A stretch of DNA of 48,799 nucleotides from Oscillospiraceae bacterium (GTDB lineage: Bacteria; Bacillota; Clostridia; Oscillospirales; Ruminococcaceae). This document shows, piece by piece, positions 43,519 through 48,799 of this stretch. The notes beneath the pieces are model-generated. The model was not told the origin of the DNA. It saw nothing but the letters and a program-made list of their open reading frames with translations, and ran no database searches. The translations under genes and the position numbers were made by a program. Each line of letters begins with the position of its first letter. Within the stretch, counting starts at the first letter, position 1. Where the stretch lies: contig JAFUWN010000109.1 in the NCBI GenBank assembly GCA_017483465.1, positions 1 to 48,799 on the forward strand, given 5' to 3'.

Positions 43519-44364
43519 TTATTCCGGAAACTGTACATGTCCTGTCTGAATTTCATCCGGAGTCAGAGGAATATCATAATCAATGATCACATCACCGTAA
43601 ATATCTGTAATCCGGAATGTAAAAGGCCCTGCACCGAGGTTCATGCTCTCGAAATAATTATAATTTCTTCTGGGAAGTTCAATAAAATTGCCGTCAGAAT
43701 CAAGATATTCGAGTTTCGTAATCGGGTATCTATGATTTCTGACCTGCACACCGCACCAGAATTCCGTACTGCCTTCTTTATACTTATAAGAAACAGGAGC
43801 ATCGGCGGCACTGTCGAGCGGAATAATTTTCCAGGTCACGGGTACACGGCCTTTCTCAACAGGAGCGATTAACGGGAATGCTTCGGTATACAAATCCAGA
43901 TCGCCTTTTTTGCCTTCGGGGAGTAAATCCGTCACAAGCACATGAATCGTACCGGATTCGCCTGTGACTTCCAGATAGGCTCCGGCGAGCTGAGCCGTGT
44001 TATAATCTTCCAGATTCATAGCTGTAATCCAGTAATCGTCTTTAGAAATCGGGTCGAGCATGGCACAGCCGCCCTCATAGCCGCCGCCGTAGAAAGTTGC
44101 ATCGCCGGAATGTACAGTATTTTTAGGTTCGAGAACATCTTCTTCCGAGGGCAGACCTCTGCGTTTGAGCAGAATCCAGTCATAAATATTGACCTGATTG
44201 TCATGATTCAGATCATAGGCAGGAGAAACCGGCTCGGAACGCTGTAACAGACTGTCCTGAAGCGTTCTGACCGAAAGCTGTTCCGCACCGGCCGGAATAC
44301 TTCCGGCAAGCAGCAGAAAACCGCAGAATAATCCGGTAATTCTGATTATTTTTTTCATCATCAT
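43519..44364 (-). CDS. Secreted expansin (EXLX1/YoaJ type) with an N-terminal dockerin repeat
   Basis: 281 residues from ATG 44364, eight bases after AAAGGG; the longer frame runs through a hairpin and is rejected. A signal peptide (1-28) is followed by one dockerin unit (YDLNHDNQVNIYDWILLKRRGL, about 51-72). The expansin part starts near SGDATFYGGG: a double-psi barrel with VTDLLPEGKKGDLDLYTEAF carrying the key Asp, then a CBM63-like domain (FWCGVQVRNHRYPITKLEY) ending GHVQFPE, as in Bacillus EXLX1. One of the two adjacent Trp of the binding surface is Phe here. Expansins loosen cellulose without hydrolysis; the dockerin suggests cellulosome attachment. Confidence 0.93.
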   Translation of the reverse strand: MMMKKIIRITGLFCGFLLLAGSIPAGAEQLSVRTLQDSLLQRSEPVSPAYDLNHDNQVNIYDWILLKRRGLPSEEDVLEPKNTVHSGDATFYGGGYEGGCAMLDPISKDDYWITAMNLEDYNTAQLAGAYLEVTGESGTIHVLVTDLLPEGKKGDLDLYTEAFPLIAPVEKGRVPVTWKIIPLDSAADAPVSYKYKEGSTEFWCGVQVRNHRYPITKLEYLDSDGNFIELPRRNYNYFESMNLGAGPFTFRITDIYGDVIIDYDIPLTPDEIQTGHVQFPE

Positions 44365-44387
44365 AATAAATTCCCTTTCTGATACTG

Positions 44388-44415
44388 AAAAAGCTGCCGC
44401 AACTGCGGCAGCTTT
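44388..44415 (-). terminator. Terminator-like hairpin upstream of the expansin gene
   Basis: A near-perfect inverted repeat (44390-44401 with 44404-44415) followed by T-rich sequence on the minus strand. It lies after the stop of the deaminase-fold gene and ends only about 24 bases before the expansin ATG, with no promoter in between. Confidence 0.85.
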
Positions 44416-44430
44416 CTGAACAGGCATTGT

Positions 44431-45723
44431 TTATTTTTTTCTCTTGAAAGCATTGTCAAGCCTTGCCATTTTCTTTTTTTCCTTTGCCTGCCGCATCATA
44501 TCGGCATCGGCAGAATTATCCGCACCGGAAGAGGAAGCAGTATCATCAGGATCATCCATGAAGTTGGCAAGACGGTTTTTAAAAGTCGAACCGTCACTTT
44601 TGGCCGGAACAGTACCTGTCTGAGAATAATAATTCGACTGCTGATAAGCAGAAACCTGCTGACTGTGTGCGGCCGGCTGGCTGACATACATACTCTGCGG
44701 CTGATTGGGCTGCATATACATGCTCTGCGGCTGGTTCGGCTGCATGTACATACTCTGCGGCTGGTTGGGCTGCATATACATGCTCTGCGGCTGATTGGGC
44801 TGCATGTACATACTCTGCGGCTGATTGGGCTGCATGTACATACTCTGCGGCTGATTGGACTGCTGCTGCATATATACGCTCTGCTGAGCACGCTGTGCAT
44901 AGCCGTACTGCTGAGCATAGCCATACTGCGGCTGCTGCTGTGCATAACCGTACTGCGGCTGCTGATAGCCATACGGCTGCTGCTGCGGATAAGGCTGAGC
45001 CATTGTCTGCGGAGCAGCATTCGGAGCAGCTCCCTGCTGATAAAAAGGATTGCCCTGATCGGTAGCGGCCGGCTGAGCCTGCGGCTGTTCTTCTTCTTCG
45101 GGTTCTTCAGGAGCTTCGGCGGCCTCAAAACCGAAATCACCGTCTGCGGAGAAACCGGTGAAATCATTGGCAGAAGCTAAAGGATTCTTCGGGGCTTTAT
45201 TCATTGCCGGAGGCGGTGCAGCAGCAGCAGATTCGGCTGCAAATCCTTCTTTCGGAGCTTCGGACTGTGCTGCCGGTTCTTCAGGAGCTGGTGTACCGGC
45301 CATCGGGATAGGAGCGGCTTCTGCTTCCGCATTGGGAGCGAAGAGTTCCGAAGCCTTGACGGTCTGATCCGGAGCAGTAAAGATTTCTGCATTCTGGTTG
45401 CCCGGGTTTGCACGATACAGCAGACGGAAGCATTCTTCACAAGGCTGCTTGATTTCCAGCGTACTGAACGAAACAGTTACTAATTTTTCAATCAGAGTTT
45501 CTCCGGAAGGAATCATTGACATGATTGCATTATACTCCGGACAGGAACGCATAACTTTTCCTGCACTGACTTTTACGCTTGTCACACCGGCATAGACTGC
45601 CTGTTTTTCGGATGTCACAAGCACACAAAGTTCGGAATCGCTGCCGGAAACCAGCTGCGGTTCAATATTCTTGATATCCTCGGTCAGTTTCACAGCAAGA
45701 TTATAAAATTCCTGAGATTCCAT
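44431..45723 (-). CDS. Cytidine-deaminase-fold protein with Q/P-rich tail and tandem decapeptide repeat
   Basis: A 430-residue protein. Residues 1-125 fit the cytidine deaminase fold: VLVTSEKQAVYAGV, then C61-P-E63 (compare CAE) and P94-C-E-E-C98 (compare PCxxC). The 34-residue spacing between the first two Cys equals that in human cytidine deaminase, so zinc ligands and catalytic Glu are intact. The nucleoside-binding NxE motif is not obvious. Residues 125-230 are Ala/Pro/Glu rich, and 230-345 Gln/Pro/Tyr rich with copies of MYMQPNQPQS. The basic C-terminus ends FKRKK. No signal peptide. Substrate and role unknown. Confidence 0.75.
   Translation of the reverse strand: MESQEFYNLAVKLTEDIKNIEPQLVSGSDSELCVLVTSEKQAVYAGVTSVKVSAGKVMRSCPEYNAIMSMIPSGETLIEKLVTVSFSTLEIKQPCEECFRLLYRANPGNQNAEIFTAPDQTVKASELFAPNAEAEAAPIPMAGTPAPEEPAAQSEAPKEGFAAESAAAAPPPAMNKAPKNPLASANDFTGFSADGDFGFEAAEAPEEPEEEEQPQAQPAATDQGNPFYQQGAAPNAAPQTMAQPYPQQQPYGYQQPQYGYAQQQPQYGYAQQYGYAQRAQQSVYMQQQSNQPQSMYMQPNQPQSMYMQPNQPQSMYMQPNQPQSMYMQPNQPQSMYMQPNQPQSMYVSQPAAHSQQVSAYQQSNYYSQTGTVPAKSDGSTFKNRLANFMDDPDDTASSSGADNSADADMMRQAKEKKKMARLDNAFKRKK
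44691..44860 (-). repeat. Tandem 30-bp repeat encoding a decapeptide
   Basis: Five full 30-bp units starting at 44691, 44721, 44751, 44781 and 44811, plus a partial sixth, differing at only a few positions. Each encodes MYMQPNQPQS in the deaminase-fold protein. The high identity suggests recent expansion and probable copy-number variation. It is coding and in frame, so not a CRISPR array. Confidence 0.95.
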
Positions 45724-45754
45724 GAAATTACCTGCCTTTCCTTAAAATATTGGA

Positions 45755-46663
45755 TTATGCCTGACTGAAGAAGCAAGGTCTGTCCTTGCCGTTGGCCTTG
45801 GCATTGTAAACGGCCATGATGGCACTGTCAAGCAAAGTTTCAGAAGTTCTGCCGTCACGGGGATGGACGACAATGCCATAGCTGGCAGTCAAAGAGAGAT
45901 TGGCACCCTGTACGCTGACAGGTTCACCGAACAGGCGGCGGAGCTGTTCGATTGTGTTCAGGACATCGGCTTCGGTCTGTTCGCCGCTCATCAGCACACC
46001 AAATTCGTCACTGGTTCTGGCAGAGATGTATTTATTGCCGCAGTAACCGGAAATACGTTCAGCGAAAACTTTCATTGCGGCATCGCCGGTCTTGGGGCCG
46101 AACGTGTCGTTAATGCCCTTGAAGTTATCAATATCAATATAGATAATCGTAAAAGGCACCTGATTTTTAACAGCTTCGTCAATCTGTTCACGGAAATAAT
46201 GCATATTATTCATACCGCTCTGGCGGTCATGATACGCAAGTGTTCTGAGGGCTTCATCTTTTTCCTGAAGCAGACGGTTCGCATCCATGATCTGTTCATA
46301 CTGTTTGGAAAGCTCTGCACGCTGGGTTTCGCTTCTGTCCAGAAAGTAATAGATGAAATACAGCATCAGGATGGAAATGACATCAATAGCAACGCCCTGC
46401 AAAGCCGTGGTCTGACCGTTTATATAGGCCATCAGAGCCATTAAAGTAGCGAAAACGTTCAGAACACAGCCGGCAATAAAGCCTCTTTTCCCGTTGGTGA
46501 CAACCAGTGCAGTAGAAATGGCAATTTCCACCACAGAACCGATGCCCACATAAGGCCGCAGCGAATCCGGCAGAAGAGGCCCCATAAGGAGATACATGAT
46601 GATGTATAAAATAATGCAGATTACCATTATGATAATATGTCGGGTTTTGTTTTTTTCTTCCAT
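45755..46663 (-). CDS. Membrane GGDEF protein with degenerate active site
   Basis: 302 residues from ATG 46663 (MEEKNKTRHIIIMVI), with AAAGGATTTGAGG upstream. Four to five membrane helices fill residues 9-118, followed by a short coiled coil and a GGDEF domain from about 140. The signature loop reads ARTSDEFG, so both Gly of GGDEF are replaced (T-S). Diguanylate cyclase activity is doubtful; it may bind c-di-GMP or regulate its paralogue. There is no RxxD inhibitory site next to the loop. It is a tandem duplicate of the next upstream gene, about 60 percent alike over the GGDEF domain by eye. Confidence 0.88.
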   Translation of the reverse strand: MEEKNKTRHIIIMVICIILYIIMYLLMGPLLPDSLRPYVGIGSVVEIAISTALVVTNGKRGFIAGCVLNVFATLMALMAYINGQTTALQGVAIDVISILMLYFIYYFLDRSETQRAELSKQYEQIMDANRLLQEKDEALRTLAYHDRQSGMNNMHYFREQIDEAVKNQVPFTIIYIDIDNFKGINDTFGPKTGDAAMKVFAERISGYCGNKYISARTSDEFGVLMSGEQTEADVLNTIEQLRRLFGEPVSVQGANLSLTASYGIVVHPRDGRTSETLLDSAIMAVYNAKANGKDRPCFFSQA

Positions 46664-46692
46664 AATTACCTCAAATCCTTTTTTTGATTCAG

Positions 46693-46731
46693 CCCCTGTG
46701 CTGTCAGCCGGAAAGACCGGCAGCACAGGGG
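46693..46731 (-). other. Intercistronic hairpin between the two GGDEF genes
   Basis: CCCCTGTGCTG (46693-46703) pairs with CAGCACAGGGG (46721-46731), with a second inner CCGG stem. On the minus strand no T-run follows, so it is more likely an RNA stability or processing element than a terminator. Confidence 0.65.
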
Positions 46732-46743
46732 AAATTTATAGTG

Positions 46744-47661
46744 TTAGCTAAAGAAGCATGGTCTGTCTTTTCCGTTTGCCTTGGCATTGTAAACAGCCAT
46801 GATAGCATGGTCAAGCAGGATTTCCGCATCGTTGCCGTCTTTGGGGCAGGAGACGATGCCGAAGCTTGCTGTGACGCTGAGTGTTGTCATCTGAGCGGTA
46901 ATCTGTTTGCCGAAAATAGAGCGGAGCTGTTCGACAATATTAAGAACATCTGCTTCTGTCTGTTCACCTGTCAGGATAATGCCGAATTCGTCGCCGCTGA
47001 CACGGGCACACACATAGCGGCGGCCGCAGTAAGCAGTTACACGCTCGGCGTAGATCTTCAGTGCGGCATCACCGGTCTTGGGACCGAATGTATCATTGAT
47101 GCTCTTGAAGTTATCAATATCTACATAAAGAATGCTGAACGGCATTTTCAAATTGATGGCTTCATCAACCTTTTCACGGAAATACCGCATGTTATACATG
47201 CCTGTCAGGGCATCGGTATAGGCGATGGCACGGATGGCCTCGTCTTTTTCCTGCATGACACGGTTGACATCCATGATTTTTTCATACTGCTCTTTCAGTT
47301 CCTCACTTTGTTTGGCACTGGTATTCAGATATGTCAGAATAATGGACATTGTGATAATATTCACGATTGGCGTGAAAATACCCGGCAGACCGGTAGCCGA
47401 ATGTGAACGAAGCACAGAAATCGCCGCACTCATGATACTCATAGAAGATAAAATGCAGGCAACAATAAAGCCTCTTTTACGGTTTGTTACAACCATGATC
47501 GTATTCAGCACAACCAGCAGAGAAGAAAGCACACCCATATACGCTGAAACTGCCTCAAGCTTCAACGGTCCCATAATGGCCCACAAAATCAAATAGAAAA
47601 GACTACAGATCACCAGAACCACAATATGCATGGTTTTATTTTTTTCTTGATTTTCATTCAT
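46744..47661 (-). CDS. Membrane diguanylate cyclase-like protein (SGDEF)
   Basis: A 305-residue protein with four to five N-terminal membrane helices (about 9-118), a coiled linker (KQSEELKEQYEKIMDVNRVM) and a GGDEF domain from about 140. The loop reads ARVSGDEFG; SGDEF variants are often active, and the substrate segment DIDNFKSINDTFGPKTGD is intact. It should make cyclic di-GMP. No RxxD product-inhibition site is visible. It precedes its degenerate paralogue and follows the PP2C gene by 48 bases, probably in one operon. Confidence 0.92.
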   Translation of the reverse strand: MNENQEKNKTMHIVVLVICSLFYLILWAIMGPLKLEAVSAYMGVLSSLLVVLNTIMVVTNRKRGFIVACILSSMSIMSAAISVLRSHSATGLPGIFTPIVNIITMSIILTYLNTSAKQSEELKEQYEKIMDVNRVMQEKDEAIRAIAYTDALTGMYNMRYFREKVDEAINLKMPFSILYVDIDNFKSINDTFGPKTGDAALKIYAERVTAYCGRRYVCARVSGDEFGIILTGEQTEADVLNIVEQLRSIFGKQITAQMTTLSVTASFGIVSCPKDGNDAEILLDHAIMAVYNAKANGKDRPCFFS

Positions 47662-47709
47662 AAAAATACCTCATCCTCTCATTTCGCCCTATAACGCAGA
47701 GCAGTGCTT

Positions 47710-48666
47710 TTATTCCTCCACGGCAAGATTCGGATTCCGGCGGAGCTTGTTTTTCAGACGCTGCTTTGCAAGTTTTGCCTGCTGTTCTGCTTTCCGCATT
47801 TCGGCACGAGCCTTGTTCTTCTCTACCTGTCTCTTAAGTGACTCGGCGCCGTCCTTGACAAGCTGCTTGTCAAAAATACAGGACAGTGAAATATCGTCCT
47901 GTGTACCGAAATTGGTACGCTTTGTCAGGTTGCGGACTACGATCTTGTCAAAATCGGGCATATGCTCCAGATGGCTGGCAATAATCGTATGATAATCCAG
48001 AAAGTCCTCACTGCTCCGGAACGATGTGAACAGACCGTCGGTCGATACAAATACCGCCATCGGAATTTCCATCATATAGAAACAGTTGAACATATCAATT
48101 GCATTGGAGTTACTCATAGAAGCCGTCATATTGGCCGGTGCGGATTCGTCGTCCACGATCGGCATTTCTGCTTCTCCGTCCTCGTCCAGAACAACCAGGC
48201 TTCCGTCACCGATCTGAATGCCGAAGACATAATCCTTTGCCATGACGACAGCAATCAGAGTCGTACCATAGATGGATTCCATCTTGATGGCCTCAAGCTG
48301 GTCATCCGTAAACGGAGCACGCTCTTCATCGGTCACAGGATTTTTCCTGTAGTGCTTGGAAACCTCACGATTCCATCTGGAAATAATCTGCTTCTCGATC
48401 TTCCGGATGACATCCTTCGGATTTTCCATGAAGCTTTCTTCAAATTCTTCCGGGTCTCTGTAGAAATTTCTTACCGTTCGCAGAGTTGCCCTGACTGCGA
48501 GTCGTGAACCGACATCGCTTCTGAAATGTTTTTTGCTGCCGTGACCGTCAGCAACAACGGCGATGGAATATGCCTCTGTTGACTGAAAATTTGAGAAGTC
48601 CTGGCAGACTGTACCTTTCGCTACGTGGCTTGCGCCAATGACGGAATGACAAAATCCCTCATACAT
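47710..48666 (-). CDS. PP2C-family serine/threonine phosphatase
   Basis: 318 residues from ATG 48666 (MYEGFCHSVIGASHVAKG), seven bases after AGGAGGTG; the in-frame GTG at 48675 is inside the ribosome site. Metal-binding motifs are CQDFSNF near 23, VVADGHGSKKH near 40, GDGSLVVLDEDGE near 180 and STDGLF near 225, the layout of the PP2C_2 family, which often pairs with vWA and kinase genes. The last 50 residues are a basic helix. It should remove phosphate from Ser/Thr of partner proteins. Confidence 0.93.
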   Translation of the reverse strand: MYEGFCHSVIGASHVAKGTVCQDFSNFQSTEAYSIAVVADGHGSKKHFRSDVGSRLAVRATLRTVRNFYRDPEEFEESFMENPKDVIRKIEKQIISRWNREVSKHYRKNPVTDEERAPFTDDQLEAIKMESIYGTTLIAVVMAKDYVFGIQIGDGSLVVLDEDGEAEMPIVDDESAPANMTASMSNSNAIDMFNCFYMMEIPMAVFVSTDGLFTSFRSSEDFLDYHTIIASHLEHMPDFDKIVVRNLTKRTNFGTQDDISLSCIFDKQLVKDGAESLKRQVEKNKARAEMRKAEQQAKLAKQRLKNKLRRNPNLAVEE

Positions 48667-48704
48667 AGCGAACACCTCCTTTCCCTTTCGTTACCATCTG
48701 CATC

Positions 48705-48799
48705 TTACCATCCGGCATCAAAGGGAACATTGTCGCCATAGCCTTCGGATTTGATGATTTCCTGAATCTGCTGACCCAGCATTTTCTGCTTGGTTTCAA
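48705..48799 (-). CDS. C-terminal end of an unidentified protein, cut by the window edge
   Basis: The frame enters from the right edge and stops at TAA 48705-48707. The visible 31 residues (ETKQKMLGQQIQEIIKSEG then YGDNVPFDAGW) are helical and then polar. Its position just upstream of a PP2C_2 gene, 38 bases away, would fit a vWA-domain (TerY-like) protein, but the fragment alone cannot prove this. Confidence 0.65.
   Translation of the reverse strand, partial: ETKQKMLGQQIQEIIKSEGYGDNVPFDAGW

Noticed and set aside
44365-44427. Longer N-terminus for the expansin
   Set aside because: The extra codons are encoded by the hairpin between the genes; the proper signal peptide and ribosome site belong to the ATG at 44364.
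44691-44860. Regular 30-bp repeats resembling a CRISPR array
   Set aside because: The units are directly abutting with no spacers and stay in frame inside a coding gene, encoding a decapeptide repeat.

Overview
The window looks like chromosomal DNA of a Ruminococcus-like anaerobe (Firmicutes, Oscillospiraceae type). The pointers are dockerin-type calcium-binding repeats on secreted proteins, a bacterial expansin carrying a dockerin repeat, BspA-type leucine-rich repeat proteins, an ATP synthase c subunit with Na+ ligands, moderate-to-low GC with AT-rich intergenic stretches, strong AGGAGG ribosome sites, textbook sigma-A promoters with 17-base spacers and several TTG starts. No tRNA, rRNA, CRISPR array, phage or insertion sequence was seen. 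Species assignment is inference.

Layout. 1-6443: an F-type ATP synthase operon read leftwards from a clear promoter (atpI-like, atpB, atpE, atpF, atpH, a small membrane protein, atpA, atpG), then a zinc-ribbon protein, an isoprenylcysteine methyltransferase-like protein and a cut-off unknown gene; atpD and atpC are not here. 6582-13589: two large coiled-coil proteins that share a C-terminal module, preceded by a membrane-anchored GH3 NagZ-like protein with a long leader. 13618-15757: a sigma-region-4-like regulator and a secreted sugar-type solute-binding protein with a dockerin repeat. 15761-19640: a polytopic GT-C-like membrane protein and an EF-G paralogue. 19876-21937: two BspA-type LRR proteins and a zinc-ribbon membrane protein in one operon. 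21947-28841: MoxR ATPase, DUF58 protein, transglutaminase-like membrane protein, C39-like peptidase with SH3 domain, and prmA. 28914-34419: rlmB, a degenerate P1B-ATPase-like protein, an LCP cell-wall ligase and a two-TPM-domain lipoprotein. 34448-38043: a small membrane protein, two type IV pilin-like genes, and a divergent oligopeptide-binding lipoprotein. 38044-40423: a DUF1292 protein, a roughly 200-nt structured RNA candidate (possibly 6S RNA), a small membrane protein and a third LRR protein. 40463-43514: a TetM-like translational GTPase fused to a YacP/Rae1-type NYN nuclease domain, with a TM2-domain protein. 43519-48799: a dockerin-expansin, a cytidine-deaminase-fold protein with a Q/P-rich decapeptide repeat, two tandem GGDEF proteins, a PP2C phosphatase and the tail of another gene.

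Working together: many products act at the envelope or on plant polysaccharide (expansin, solute-binding proteins, LCP, C39/SH3, MoxR-DUF58-transglutaminase, pilins). Energy coupling is probably Na+-based. The most unusual items are the GTPase-NYN fusion, the deaminase-fold protein with repeats, the dead P-type ATPase, the two-carboxylate c subunit and the paired coiled-coil proteins. All functional statements rest on reading motifs by eye; no database search was run.
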